A stretch of DNA of 64,000 bases from positions 310,001 to 374,000 of the forward strand of contig NZ_JBFNXW010000003.1 of assembly GCF_040811775.1 (NCBI RefSeq), in the 5' to 3' direction. The position numbers and the translations under genes are program-made. The notes below the pieces were generated by a model. That model saw only the letters and a list, made by a program, of their open reading frames with translations. It did no database searches and was not told the origin of the DNA. This document shows positions 52,576 to 62,891 of this stretch, in pieces. Position 1 is the first letter of the stretch, and every line of letters starts with the position of its first letter. This stretch comes from Balneola sp. MJW-20 (lineage in GTDB: Bacteria > Bacteroidota > Rhodothermia > Balneolales > Balneolaceae).

Positions 52576-55281
52576 ATGAGCGATAAATTTAAAAAGACCC
52601 GTGTCGAATTTGGTTCCGGCTCAGATAAGGCTTTTTTGTATAGTCTTGAGAAACTGAAAGAGCTGGGATATTCGAATGTTGACAAACTTCCTTTCTCCAT
52701 AAAAGTTCTACTCGAAGCCGTTCTGAGAGAGCATGACGGATATGCTGTAAACGATAAGGATATTGATCATCTTGCCAATTATAATGCTAAAGATCCGCAG
52801 GGTGAGATCCCGTTCAAACCATCCCGTGTAGTACTGCAGGATTTTACCGGCGTACCTGCCGTAGTTGACCTGGCAGCTCTCCGCTCGGCTATGGAGCGTA
52901 TGGGTGGAGAAGCCCAGGATATTAATCCACAGGTCCCGGTTGACCTGGTAATTGACCACTCCGTACAGGTGGATATGTTCGGAAAGGAAGCCGCCCTGAT
53001 GTTTAACGTGGAAAAGGAAATGGAGCGCAATAATGAGCGCTACGAATTTCTGAAATGGGGTAAAGAAGCTTTTGATAATTTCCGTGTGGTACCTCCGGGA
53101 CGAGGTATTGTTCACCAGGTAAACCTTGAGTATCTGGCACGCGGAGTATTTACCCGCAAAGAAGAAGATGGCAGCATCACTGCTTATCCGGATACACTGG
53201 TGGGAACAGACTCTCACACTACCATGATCAATGGCCTGGGAATTCTGGGCTGGGGTGTTGGAGGTATTGAAGCAGAGGCTGCGATGCTGGGTCAGCCGAT
53301 CTCCATGCTGGTACCGGAAGTGGTGGGTATGAAGATCACCGGTAAGCTTCGTGAAGGAGTTACCGCAACCGACCTGACCCTGACCGTTACGCAGATGCTT
53401 CGTAAGCATGGAGTGGTTGGTAAGTTTGTAGAATTTTATGGCGACGGACTCAGCAACATGAGTCTGCCAGACCGTGCCACCATTGCTAACATGTCTCCCG
53501 AGTACGGAGCAACCATGGGATTCTTCCCGATCGATGATGAGTCTCTAAGATATATGAGACGAACCGGCCGTTCAGAAGAACTGGTTAATCTGGTGGAAGA
53601 GTACACCAAAGCTCAGGGATTATTCAGAACAGATGATACTCCGGATCCTGAGTTCTCTTCAACACTGGAGCTGGATCTGAGCACTGTTGAGACCTCGCTT
53701 GCTGGTCCTAAGCTGCCTCACGATCGTATAGCTCTGAATAATATGAAGACCGCTTTTGAGAATTCTCTGACTAGCGATAATCCTACTATGGGCTTTAATC
53801 TTTCCCAGGATAAGCTGGCCAATAAAGGGATGTACAAGAACGGAAAGGAAATTGAAATGAAGCATGGTGATGTGGTTATTGCTGCGATCACCAGCTGTAC
53901 CAATACCTCTAATCCGAGTGTAATGCTGGGTGCAGGTATTGTTGCGAAGAAAGCCGTTGAAAAGGGGCTGAAGGTACCGGCATATGTTAAGACTTCACTT
54001 GCACCGGGTTCACGTGTAGTAACCGAATACCTGAAAGAAGCAGGGCTGACCGAATATATGGATCAGCTCGGTTTCAACCTGGTAGGATACGGATGCACTA
54101 CTTGTATCGGTAACTCCGGTCCGCTTCCTGAGCCGGTGGAAAAAGCTATTAAAGAAGGAGATCTGATTGCAGCCGGAGTTCTATCCGGTAACCGTAACTT
54201 TGAAGGTCGAATTCACCCATGGGTAAAAGCCAACTATCTGGCTTCACCTCCGCTGGTAGTTGCTTACGCACTGGCCGGAACAGTTGACATCGATCTCAGT
54301 AAAGAACCATTGGGTAAAGACAAAGATGGAAATGATGTTTACCTGAAGGACGTCTGGCCTACTACAGAAGAGATCGCACAGCATCTGGATGACGCTATAC
54401 GACCTGATCTGTTTGACGAGATGTATGGTGATATCTTTGAATCACCAGCCTGGGAAGAGATCCCAGTGACCGGAGGTAAACTTTTCGACTGGAAAGATGA
54501 GTCCACATACATTCAGGAGCCTCCTTTCTTTATGAACATGGGAGAAGATCCTGAGCCGATCAAATCTATTAATGGTGCAAGAGTTCTGGTCAAGGTAGGT
54601 GACTCTATTACCACCGACCATATTTCTCCTGCTGGTAACATCAAAGAAGATGCGCCGGCAGGTAAATATTTGAAGGAGCACGGAGTGGAAGTCAAAGACT
54701 TCAACTCTTACGGATCACGTCGTGGTAATGATCGTGTAATGACACGAGGTACTTTTGCTAACGTACGATTCAAGAATCAGCTGGCACCAGGCAAAGAGGG
54801 TGGATTTACTGAATACCATCCAAGCGGTGAGATCACTACGATTTATGATGCTTCACTGAGATATAAAGAATCAAATACTCCTCTTATCGGCATTGCCGGC
54901 AATCAGTATGGTACCGGTTCATCCCGTGACTGGGCTGCCAAAGGGACCGCATTACTTGGAGTGAAAGCAGTGATCGCTGAATCCTATGAGCGTATTCACC
55001 GCTCCAATCTGGTCCAGATGGGTGTACTGCCGCTTCAATTCAAAGAAGGGGACACTCCTGAATCACTCGGACTGGATGGATCTGAAACCTTTGATATCGA
55101 GCTGAGTGATGACATGAAAGCTCAGGATGATATTCAGGTGAAGGCTTCCAAAGAGAACGGAGACGTGGTTGAATTTACGGTTAAGAGCCGTATTGATACC
55201 CCGGTTGAAGTTGATTACTACCGTAACGGTGGTATCCTGCATACCGTACTCCGTGACTATCTGAAAAGAAGTAAAGCCTGA
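52576..55281 (+). CDS. acnA: Aconitate hydratase (AcnA/IRP1 type)
   Basis: It isomerises citrate to isocitrate in the TCA cycle using a [4Fe-4S] cluster. The 901-aa monomeric form contains the family blocks [19 protein letters not shown], the cluster cysteines in [19 protein letters not shown] and [15 protein letters not shown], and the C-terminal swivel domain with [20 protein letters not shown]. All ligands are visible, so it should be active. Length fits AcnA. An intrinsic terminator follows at 55309. With sucC (22.6 kb) and the E2 gene it gives three central-carbon genes scattered in the window, none co-operonic. Confidence 0.97.
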   Translation: MSDKFKKTRVEFGSGSDKAFLYSLEKLKELGYSNVDKLPFSIKVLLEAVLREHDGYAVNDKDIDHLANYNAKDPQGEIPFKPSRVVLQDFTGVPAVVDLAALRSAMERMGGEAQDINPQVPVDLVIDHSVQVDMFGKEAALMFNVEKEMERNNERYEFLKWGKEAFDNFRVVPPGRGIVHQVNLEYLARGVFTRKEEDGSITAYPDTLVGTDSHTTMINGLGILGWGVGGIEAEAAMLGQPISMLVPEVVGMKITGKLREGVTATDLTLTVTQMLRKHGVVGKFVEFYGDGLSNMSLPDRATIANMSPEYGATMGFFPIDDESLRYMRRTGRSEELVNLVEEYTKAQGLFRTDDTPDPEFSSTLELDLSTVETSLAGPKLPHDRIALNNMKTAFENSLTSDNPTMGFNLSQDKLANKGMYKNGKEIEMKHGDVVIAAITSCTNTSNPSVMLGAGIVAKKAVEKGLKVPAYVKTSLAPGSRVVTEYLKEAGLTEYMDQLGFNLVGYGCTTCIGNSGPLPEPVEKAIKEGDLIAAGVLSGNRNFEGRIHPWVKANYLASPPLVVAYALAGTVDIDLSKEPLGKDKDGNDVYLKDVWPTTEEIAQHLDDAIRPDLFDEMYGDIFESPAWEEIPVTGGKLFDWKDESTYIQEPPFFMNMGEDPEPIKSINGARVLVKVGDSITTDHISPAGNIKEDAPAGKYLKEHGVEVKDFNSYGSRRGNDRVMTRGTFANVRFKNQLAPGKEGGFTEYHPSGEITTIYDASLRYKESNTPLIGIAGNQYGTGSSRDWAAKGTALLGVKAVIAESYERIHRSNLVQMGVLPLQFKEGDTPESLGLDGSETFDIELSDDMKAQDDIQVKASKENGDVVEFTVKSRIDTPVEVDYYRNGGILHTVLRDYLKRSKA

Positions 55282-55308
55282 TGTAAATCATCTCATCAGA
55301 CTAATTTT

Positions 55309-55344
55309 AAGCCCCTGTTCTTAACTGACCAGGGGCTTTTTCTT
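55309..55344 (+). terminator. Rho-independent terminator of acnA
   Basis: AAGCCCCTG (55309-55317) pairs with CAGGGGCTT (55330-55338) around a 12-base loop, followed by T-rich sequence. It lies 27 bases after the acnA stop and 43 bases before the hybrid regulator start. Confidence 0.88.
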
Positions 55345-55386
55345 TAGTTATTAATCACATATAATGAGCCTTTAACGGGACTCTAT

Positions 55387-58300
55387 ATGGTTATCGCTTT
55401 TCTATATGCACTGCTTTTCTTTCAACAGCCGGTTCAACCACCAAATCCGGAGGTTGAATTTTCCAATGGCCTGAATTTTATTCGGTATGATTTTCGATAC
55501 TCTCCCACAAAATTAATGCAGGCTAAGGATGGTACATTATGGATTGGCACGCAGTACGGAGCTATTGCCTTTGATGGTAAAAATGCTATGATCTATGCTG
55601 AAAGTGTTGCTGATACCGCTCAAGAAGGATTTTATGGATCGGAAGTAGTCTCGATCAGCGAGGATAGTGACCAAAATATATGGGTGGGAACCAATAGAGG
55701 CAGTTTGAATGTGCTCAGAAAAGATTCATCTCAATTTGAAAGTCTTTACCGGTTTCACAGAGGGCTGCCGTTTTCGGCCCGCACTGTAAGGGAGGTAAGT
55801 GATGGTAAGATCTGGACCCATGCCTCCCTGTCTATAGGATGGTTTAATATGGAAGATCAGATAGATGATATTAACCTGGTCTCAAAAGTTTTCCGGCCGG
55901 GTGAGTACGGAGAGTTTCGCACCTTATATGAAAGGAAAAACGGATCCAAATATCTTCTGGCCGACGGTATTTACGAAGTGCGATATGATGAAGCTGCCGG
56001 GATTACACTGGAAAAGGTTTTGGAGGGAAGAGACTTTTCAGAGATCATACCTATTAGTGATGATGAATATCTGATCCGTGATATAAATCAGTTATTGATC
56101 TGGTCAGAAAAGGAGGGGAAAGCCGATACTCTCAAGGCAGATGAAATTAACGGATCTTATGTGCGGTCAGTACTGATCGATGACAAGAACCATCTTTGGG
56201 TAGGTTGCAGAAACGGTGTATTGAAATATTCACTGGGAAAAGATAAGCAGACCGAATTTATTGGAGAATACAATATCGGGGAGGTCAGAGATATGATACA
56301 GGACCGCACCGGAAATATCTTTTTCAGTACGGTAAATGGTATCAAGAAACTTAACCATGATTATGAGCAGTATTCCTTCCATAAGTTTCCGCCGGAATAC
56401 CAGTCGGATTATTCCTATAAATATCTGAAAGATGAAGCAGGGAATATCTGGATCGGGACCAACCGGAACCTGCTTAAATACGATACAGAGGAAATGAATT
56501 ATACCTCTGTGATCAATGATCAGGTATACTCAATTTTAGCATACGATCAGGACCATATTCTGGCAGGAACAAATAATGGCGTCATTCTTATCGATACAGA
56601 AGCTGGTCAGATCATCAAACTTTATAATAATTCCCTGTCTCATCACCTCAGTAAACTGGAGGAAGAGGTGTTTCTTGGCATTGAAAACAACAGGTTGTTC
56701 ATTATCAGGAATAATGATCTGGAATATCTGGATTCCATACCCGGAGTCGTATCAATGAATCTGATTTTCATTGATCATGAAAAAAATATCTGGGTTGTCA
56801 GCAGCAGAACGTTACTGAAATATATCATCCGTGATGATAAAATCGTTCTTGAGAAAATTGCTTTGGATAACAGTATTCCGGCAAATGTTAACTGGTTGGA
56901 AGACGACCAGACAGGAAACCTTTGGATTGGTACAAATATCGGAGTACTTATATTCAACAAAGAATCCGGGAAGATCAAACAAACACTAACGACCGATAAT
57001 GGTCTTATGGATAATCAGACCTATGAGATCATCAGAGACCGGTCCGGTTTGATGTGGGTGAAGCAATCCCGGGAAGGATCTTCAGCTGTAGATCCTGTAA
57101 GTATGGAAGTGAAACGTACGACTCCGGCTTGGCTGACCTTGCCCGGAAATGATAATCGTTTTTGTGTGAACTATGAGGCAAGTGATGGTTCTCTTTATAC
57201 GGACGGCTCAGGCGGCTTTTTTGTTTTTCATCCGGATAGCTTAAAGGACAGCCCTTATCCTCCACTTATAAAACTCCGGTCCTTTTTTATAAACGGAAAT
57301 AAATTATCTGCCTCTGCGGCCAAAGAAGAATTGGTGCTGGCACATTTTCAAAATGATGTGACTATAGAGTACGCAGGAATTCAATTTGATGATCCGGAGA
57401 AAAATCAGTTTGCTTACAAGCTGGAAGGATATGAAGATGAGTGGAATTATGTAGATAACCGGGGGGCTGTCACTTATCTGAGCTTACCACGGGGTGATTA
57501 TACTTTCAAGCTTAAGGCAGCGAATAGCAGTCAGATATGGTCGGATGAAGTTTCACTGGCTTCCTTTACTATAAATCCTCCATGGTGGAAAACGAATGCC
57601 GCATGGGTGTTCTATCTGATCCTTACGGGTTCTTTGGTATTTACTTTATTCAGGTTGCAGCTGAATAGGAGACTGGCTGAGGCAGAGTCAGCCAAGCTTA
57701 TGGAAATGGACTCCTTTAAAAGCCGCTTCTTTACAAATATTACCCATGAATTCAGGACTCCTCTAACCGTGATATCAGGTCTTGCACGAAGGATTCCCGA
57801 GAAGGAAGGAAAAGCGATCCAGAGAAATTCGAATAAGCTGCTCAACCTTATTAATCAGATACTTGAGTTATCCAGCCTGGAATCTGCAGAGCATAAACTT
57901 GACCTGGAAAGAGGAGAGATCATCTCATATATACGATATCTTACTCAGGCATATGCCTCCTTTGCAAGTGAGAATGGAGTGTCTCTGAGTGTTGACTCTG
58001 ATGAAGAGGAGATCATACTACCTTATGATAAGTCAAAGATAGAACTGATCATCCAGAACCTGGTTTCTAACGCTATCAAATTTACACCTAAGGGCGGAAG
58101 GGTCAGTATATTTGTATCCCGTGATAAAGATACTCTGTTTCTTGAAGTAATTGATACCGGTATGGGTATTGATGAAGCTGATCTTCCTAAGATATTTGAC
58201 CGATATTATCAGTCTGCGACCGCTAACGATTTCCATCAGGGTTCAGGTATTGGCCTTTCCCTTACCAGAGAATTGATACAGTTTATGAACGGCGAAATCA

Positions 58301-59169
58301 CAGCGCATAGGAATGATCCGGCAGGTACCGTATTCAGGGTATCTCTTCCTATTTTGAATGGGGAGTATAACAGTCAGGATATATCAGAATCTGTTAAGCC
58401 GGAACTCACCAATAAGCTGAATAAAGATCAGAACCTGGTCCTGTTGATCGAAGACAATGAGGATGTGCGTGAATTTGTACAGATGGTCATTTCTGAAAAA
58501 TATGAGATAGTTACAGCTTCCGATGGGGATGAGGGATTCCGGAAAGCACTTGAGATCATTCCTGATATCATCGTCAGTGATGTTATGATGCCGGGTAAAA
58601 ACGGTATGGAATTAACCGATTTGTTAAAGAATGATGAGCGCAGCAGTCATATCCCTGTTATACTACTTACGGCAAAAGCGGATGTTGAATCGAGGCTGGA
58701 GGGATTAACCAAGGGAGCAGATATCTATCTTCCCAAACCTTTCAATGAGGAAGAGTTGCTGATCCATATCCGGAACCTTCTAGCACAAAGAGACAGGGTA
58801 AGGGCTCGTTATTCCGGCGGCTTACACGAAAAAGTGATCGAGGATGAATTTATTATCAAGATACGCGACCTGATCATGGGGCACCTGGATGATGAGAAAT
58901 TCGGCATCAGTGAGATCTGTAATGAGGCCGGGGTCAGCAGGACTCAGTTACACCGGAAATTAAAGGCTCTTACTGGAATGTCCACCTCCATATTTATTCG
59001 GGAAGTCAGGCTGATGGAAGCCCGTAAACTGCTTAAACAAACTACACAAACGGTAGCTGAAATTGCCTATGATGTCGGTTACGGTGACCCGAATTACTTC
59101 TCAAAGCTTTATACAGATAAATTCGGTTATCCACCCTCCAAAGAGCGAGAGAAAGCCAAAAAAGGCTGA
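55387..59169 (+). CDS. Hybrid two-component system regulator (propeller sensor, kinase, receiver, AraC)
   Basis: A 1260-aa one-protein two-component system. The N-terminal exported part (about 20-650) is a two-component-regulator propeller with repeated W(I/V)GT-type strands (DGTLWIGTQYGAI, QNIWVGTNRGSL, GNIWIGTNRNLLKY, GNLWIGTNIGVLIF), then a Y_Y_Y-type domain (about 665-725: YKLEGYEDEWNYVDNRG). One TM helix is near 740-758. HisKA carries His787 in NITHEFRTPLTVISG; HATPase (about 885-1000) has NLVSNAIKFTPKGG, DTGMGI and GSGIGLSL. The receiver (about 1015-1130) has phospho-acceptor Asp1065 (IVSDVMMPG), and the C-terminal AraC HTH is at about 1155-1260 (FGISEICNEAGVSRTQLHRK; GYGDPNYFSKLYTDKFGY). 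It senses a periplasmic ligand; the neighbouring repeat and serine hydrolase gene are the likeliest target. Confidence 0.93.
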   Translation: MVIAFLYALLFFQQPVQPPNPEVEFSNGLNFIRYDFRYSPTKLMQAKDGTLWIGTQYGAIAFDGKNAMIYAESVADTAQEGFYGSEVVSISEDSDQNIWVGTNRGSLNVLRKDSSQFESLYRFHRGLPFSARTVREVSDGKIWTHASLSIGWFNMEDQIDDINLVSKVFRPGEYGEFRTLYERKNGSKYLLADGIYEVRYDEAAGITLEKVLEGRDFSEIIPISDDEYLIRDINQLLIWSEKEGKADTLKADEINGSYVRSVLIDDKNHLWVGCRNGVLKYSLGKDKQTEFIGEYNIGEVRDMIQDRTGNIFFSTVNGIKKLNHDYEQYSFHKFPPEYQSDYSYKYLKDEAGNIWIGTNRNLLKYDTEEMNYTSVINDQVYSILAYDQDHILAGTNNGVILIDTEAGQIIKLYNNSLSHHLSKLEEEVFLGIENNRLFIIRNNDLEYLDSIPGVVSMNLIFIDHEKNIWVVSSRTLLKYIIRDDKIVLEKIALDNSIPANVNWLEDDQTGNLWIGTNIGVLIFNKESGKIKQTLTTDNGLMDNQTYEIIRDRSGLMWVKQSREGSSAVDPVSMEVKRTTPAWLTLPGNDNRFCVNYEASDGSLYTDGSGGFFVFHPDSLKDSPYPPLIKLRSFFINGNKLSASAAKEELVLAHFQNDVTIEYAGIQFDDPEKNQFAYKLEGYEDEWNYVDNRGAVTYLSLPRGDYTFKLKAANSSQIWSDEVSLASFTINPPWWKTNAAWVFYLILTGSLVFTLFRLQLNRRLAEAESAKLMEMDSFKSRFFTNITHEFRTPLTVISGLARRIPEKEGKAIQRNSNKLLNLINQILELSSLESAEHKLDLERGEIISYIRYLTQAYASFASENGVSLSVDSDEEEIILPYDKSKIELIIQNLVSNAIKFTPKGGRVSIFVSRDKDTLFLEVIDTGMGIDEADLPKIFDRYYQSATANDFHQGSGIGLSLTRELIQFMNGEITAHRNDPAGTVFRVSLPILNGEYNSQDISESVKPELTNKLNKDQNLVLLIEDNEDVREFVQMVISEKYEIVTASDGDEGFRKALEIIPDIIVSDVMMPGKNGMELTDLLKNDERSSHIPVILLTAKADVESRLEGLTKGADIYLPKPFNEEELLIHIRNLLAQRDRVRARYSGGLHEKVIEDEFIIKIRDLIMGHLDDEKFGISEICNEAGVSRTQLHRKLKALTGMSTSIFIREVRLMEARKLLKQTTQTVAEIAYDVGYGDPNYFSKLYTDKFGYPPSKEREKAKKG

Positions 59170-59170
59170 T

Positions 59171-59202
59171 TTGCAACAATATTCTATAAGATTGCAACAA
59201 TA
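59171..59202 (+). promoter_or_regulatory. 11-bp direct repeat, 21-bp spacing (candidate AraC-type binding site)
   Basis: TTGCAACAATA occurs exactly at 59171-59181 and 59192-59202, a start-to-start spacing of 21 bases (two helical turns). AraC-family DNA-binding domains often recognise tandem half-sites at 21-bp spacing. It lies between the regulator stop and the serine hydrolase ATG, with a TATAAT hexamer at 59246-59251 downstream. Binding is inferred. Confidence 0.55.
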
Positions 59203-59267
59203 GTAAAGGTGGATATTGCCTTTCCTGATCATTTTAAAGATGCATTATAATCTTAAAAGGAACAGGT

Positions 59268-61685
59268 ATGAAAAGTTTAAGCAAACTCATCGTCGGCGGA
59301 ATGATAATCTGGTGTTTTCCGGTATTAGTCTCCGCTCAAAGTCAGGATACAACGGAATACTATATGGATCAGGTAGGCTTGCAGCTGAATGATCTTATAA
59401 ACAGCACTTTAGTCAGAGGAGCAACGGCATCGGTCTATTACGGTGACGGATATCAGACCATTACCCGGGGTATCAAAAGTAACGGGGTGCCAACTGAATC
59501 AAATGGCTGGTATATGTTCCGGTCTTTGACAAAAACTATGGTTAGCACAGTCATTTTACAGCTACAGGAAGAAGGTAAATTAACTATCGATGATGCACTG
59601 AGTGATCATATTGATGCGGTTCGGAATGTAGATATGTCCATAACTCTCAGAGAGCTTCTGTCAATGAGAGCAAATGTATGTGATTTTAGCTCCAATTCGT
59701 GGTCCATTATTTCGCAGGCCCCGGAGGCTGTCCTTGATGTTAAGGAAGTGCTGGAAGAAACCATTCCGCTGGGTAACTGTAATTCCTCAAATGCCTACGA
59801 GTATAACGATACAAATTTTCAACTTTTAGGACTGGTCATTGAGGCAGTTACCGGAAACACAGGCGAGGATGAATTTGAAAACCGATTATTCGCTCCGCTT
59901 GGAAATAATACAATGAGTCTTGCTCCACTGAATATTTCAGAGGCCAGTTACAATGGGCTATGGTCGAGGCCTGGCGGCCCCGGTACGCAGGTAATGGATG
60001 TAGGATATGTCTCAAAAAATTCTGTCCTGACTGCTCATAAATTCAGTGGCGGAGTAGTCGGATCAACTGAGGATGCAGTCCGCTTTATTAAGGCTCTAAT
60101 GGAGGGAGAATATTTATCCATTGATAGTATGGAAGAAATGAGATCTCTTGGTCCCGAAAATTACGGACTGGGATTAATGAAAAGAGATTTTGATGACAGT
60201 TATATATTGTACGGTCATGGAGGATCAGGTTTGCATGCTTCCAGGACATTCTACGACCCGGTGCGGAAGATCGGTGTCTCTGTTGCAGGTAATTACACAG
60301 ACTCAGAAAATATGGAAGTGATGCTTCAGAATATATATACACTTCTTGTGTGGTGTCGGGAAGGCGGAGGATGTCAAAGTAATAATACGCTCTATTTCCC
60401 CCCTGTAAGCGGAGATGAATGGGAGACAATCACACTTCAGGAGGCTGGGTTCAATGATAACTCAGAAAGCCTTCAAAGTGTCGATGATTATATGAACAGT
60501 TCAAATGGCCGGGCATTGATCGTTCTGAAAGATGGCAAGATCGTTTTAGAGAAGTATTATAATGGATTCAGTGCAACCGATACCATGAGATGGTATAATG
60601 CAGGAACTCCTTTAGTAAATATTATTGCCGGACAGTTAGAGAATGAAGGTGTTATAAAACTGGATACAAGCAGTCAGGCATACCTGGGAGAAGGGTATTC
60701 ATCTATGACACCTGAACAGGAAGCTGCGATAAAGATGGCAGATCATCTCAAAATGACGTCCGGGCTTGCTCCTGTCAGTGTTGATGAGGGTTCAATTGCT
60801 AAGGCCGACCTGCAATTTGGTACTGAACCCGGCACATCCTGGACTCTGAATAGTGCAGATATAAACTTGTTTAAACAGGCAATGGAAAATGCATCTGGAC
60901 TTACTCTCAATGAACTGACAGATACTTATGTTGAGGCGGGTACCGGAATACAGGGAACATGGAAAAAGAACAATACGAATGATAATGTATTCTATTATTC
61001 AACGGCAAGAAATGCAGCCCGAATGGGGCTACTGATGCTCAACCAGGGAAACTGGGCGGATGTGTCCCTGCTTATGGATAATGATTATTATGCAGAAATT
61101 GTATCTCCATCTCAGGATTTCAATAAATCCTATGGCTATCTGACGTGGCTAAATGGCCAGGAAAGTTACATAAATCCTGATGACGGTACTGAAGTTCAGG
61201 GGCCTCTTCTTCCGGAACTTGGAGGAGGATTTACCGTGAGTGATATGTTTGGAAGTGTAGGGGGTCGAGGTCAGTTTTTCCTTGTCTTTCCTTCAGAAAA
61301 TGTTGTGATCATCAGATTAGGTGAGCAAACAGAAAGTACTGATCTTCAGCAATTCGGGGCACTTATTCAGAGTCTGACCGGTGTAATAACATCAAATAAT
61401 GATGTCACTCATTCAGTTCCTGAAAGTTTCGATCTGGATCAGAACTATCCCAATCCATTCAACCCGACAACGAACATTAGTTTTGAGATACCCGCAGCCT
61501 CAATGGTAACCCTGAAAGTATATAATATGCTGGGTCAGGAAGTTGCAACCCTGGTAAATAGCAGGCTGAATGCCGGACAACATACGATTTCCTTTGACGC
61601 AGGAAATCTTTCGAGTGGTGTTTATCTGTACCGTATCAGTTCAGGATCATTCACCAGTGTGAGAAAAATGACACTTATCAAATAG
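59268..61685 (+). CDS. T9SS-exported tandem serine hydrolase (beta-lactamase-like fold), second copy degenerate
   Basis: An 805-aa exported protein with a signal peptide (ending LVSAQS, about residue 24). The first serine-hydrolase domain (about 30-365) has SLTK (Ser86, Lys89), a Tyr motif YNDTN near 179 and HGGSG (His317), so it looks active. The second domain (about 390-690) has the fold landmarks MTSGL-like KMTSGLAPVS and VGGRGQFFLVFP, but its SxxK motif position reads NAGT within WYNAGTPLVNIIAG, so nucleophile and lysine are missing. A linker and a C-terminal T9SS type A sorting domain follow (about 715-805: YPNPFNP at 727, VTLKVYNMLGQEVATL, SGVYLYRISSG). It probably hydrolyses an ester or amide outside the cell; substrate unknown. 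Confidence 0.9.
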   Translation: MKSLSKLIVGGMIIWCFPVLVSAQSQDTTEYYMDQVGLQLNDLINSTLVRGATASVYYGDGYQTITRGIKSNGVPTESNGWYMFRSLTKTMVSTVILQLQEEGKLTIDDALSDHIDAVRNVDMSITLRELLSMRANVCDFSSNSWSIISQAPEAVLDVKEVLEETIPLGNCNSSNAYEYNDTNFQLLGLVIEAVTGNTGEDEFENRLFAPLGNNTMSLAPLNISEASYNGLWSRPGGPGTQVMDVGYVSKNSVLTAHKFSGGVVGSTEDAVRFIKALMEGEYLSIDSMEEMRSLGPENYGLGLMKRDFDDSYILYGHGGSGLHASRTFYDPVRKIGVSVAGNYTDSENMEVMLQNIYTLLVWCREGGGCQSNNTLYFPPVSGDEWETITLQEAGFNDNSESLQSVDDYMNSSNGRALIVLKDGKIVLEKYYNGFSATDTMRWYNAGTPLVNIIAGQLENEGVIKLDTSSQAYLGEGYSSMTPEQEAAIKMADHLKMTSGLAPVSVDEGSIAKADLQFGTEPGTSWTLNSADINLFKQAMENASGLTLNELTDTYVEAGTGIQGTWKKNNTNDNVFYYSTARNAARMGLLMLNQGNWADVSLLMDNDYYAEIVSPSQDFNKSYGYLTWLNGQESYINPDDGTEVQGPLLPELGGGFTVSDMFGSVGGRGQFFLVFPSENVVIIRLGEQTESTDLQQFGALIQSLTGVITSNNDVTHSVPESFDLDQNYPNPFNPTTNISFEIPAASMVTLKVYNMLGQEVATLVNSRLNAGQHTISFDAGNLSSGVYLYRISSGSFTSVRKMTLIK

Positions 61686-61715
61686 GATCTGTATCGGGGT
61701 ATCGTATGGGAAAAG

Positions 61716-61747
61716 AAGTCTCCGGTCATTTGGCCGGGGGCTTTTTT
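61716..61747. terminator. Terminator between serine hydrolase and convergent monooxygenase genes
   Basis: AAGTCTCCGGTC (61716-61727) pairs with the TGGCCGGGGGCTT side (to 61743) with G-T wobbles and a short loop, followed by a T-run on the plus strand. A T-rich flank on the other side suggests it may act in both directions; the convergent gene's stop lies inside it. Confidence 0.75.
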
Positions 61748-62891
61748 ATATCCACCAGTTTTTAAGTCCACGCATGGTGAACAGTTTTGCCGTCAGATCC
61801 CGGAATAAAGGGCTGAGCATAGTCCTTATTATCAGGTTTCGAAACAGGCTTATTCTTCTGGCTCTGCCGAGTTTCATATTGATCTCAGCTCTCCGTGCAA
61901 CTTTCGAGGCAATACTTCTTTGTTTCTTATGATATGAGGCCAGATCAGGTGCTTTTTTAGTTAGTTCTGAAAGCAGTTCGATTGCACCGACCCACCCCAG
62001 GTTCATACCCTGACCTCCGATGGGGCTAACCACATGAGCGGAGTCGCCGGCCAGTATGACCCTTCCTTTTACCAAAGATTCAGCCATAAAATGCTGTACA
62101 CCAAAACTGCTGAGCATTGTGTGTGACACTTTCGATAAGTCTATGTTGCAGCGGTACAGTATGATTTCAGCGAGTAGCTCTGTGTCAGGTTCAGGAATAT
62201 ATTCATCCGTTTTTGCTACCCAGCGTCTCATACCGTTCGGAAGCGGAAAACACTCAATCAGCCCAGCTGAATGAAGATATACAGCAGCATCAGCACCGAA
62301 GCCGGTAGTATCTTCGAAGTCACCCATTATATAAGTATCCGGATATCTTTTTCCTGAATAATGTATAGAAGCCTTTTGCCGGACAAGGCTGTTCTTTCCG
62401 TCACAACCGACCAGGTAAGATCCTTCGACAGATTGGTCCTGTCCTCCTTTACTGAAAATGACACTGATGCCCTCCGCATCTTCAGTAAAATGCTGGAATT
62501 CAGCTTCCGTAATTAGTACTTCCGGATCGATCATACGGATCTGATCCCTGAGTATGCTTTCCGTTACAGACTGTGGGCATGCCAGAATGTAATTATGTGG
62601 TTTCGGGCAGTTTTCAAATGAGATCTCACCGATCTTTCCGTCATCTGTGAATGCAATTCCCTTTTGAATTTTAAGACCACGGTTTAAAAAATCTGCTGTG
62701 ATGCCCAGATCATCAAAAAGGTCAAGAGAAACCGGATGTATCCCCAGAGACCGTGAGTCGGGTACCGGATCTTTTCTCTTTTCAATGATGGTACAGGGAA
62801 TATTCTTTCTCAGTAAACCGATCCCCAGAAACAAGCCTACCGGCCCCCCGCCTACAATGATAATATGTTTATCCCGGTGATCAATGCTCAT
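61746..62891 (-). CDS. FAD-dependent monooxygenase (PHBH-like)
   Basis: A 381-aa flavoprotein with the FAD-binding GxGxxG (GGGPVG, residues 14-19), EKR at the end of beta2 (TIIEKRKDP), SLGIHPVSLDLF, and the second FAD motif LAGDSAHVVSPIGGQGMNLG (about 280-298). These are the marks of class A flavin hydroxylases acting on phenols, quinones and polyketides. The C-terminal stretch after 340 is basic/hydrophobic. It starts 11 bases inside the methyltransferase gene. Because type III PKS products are phenols or pyrones, a hydroxylation or quinone-forming step is a natural role, inferred. Confidence 0.88.
   Translation of the reverse strand: MSIDHRDKHIIIVGGGPVGLFLGIGLLRKNIPCTIIEKRKDPVPDSRSLGIHPVSLDLFDDLGITADFLNRGLKIQKGIAFTDDGKIGEISFENCPKPHNYILACPQSVTESILRDQIRMIDPEVLITEAEFQHFTEDAEGISVIFSKGGQDQSVEGSYLVGCDGKNSLVRQKASIHYSGKRYPDTYIMGDFEDTTGFGADAAVYLHSAGLIECFPLPNGMRRWVAKTDEYIPEPDTELLAEIILYRCNIDLSKVSHTMLSSFGVQHFMAESLVKGRVILAGDSAHVVSPIGGQGMNLGWVGAIELLSELTKKAPDLASYHKKQRSIASKVARRAEINMKLGRARRISLFRNLIIRTMLSPLFRDLTAKLFTMRGLKNWWI

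Noticed and set aside
52708..53409. 233-aa open frame opposite aconitase
   Set aside because: Long antisense frame, but the plus-strand aconitase shows every cluster ligand and family block.
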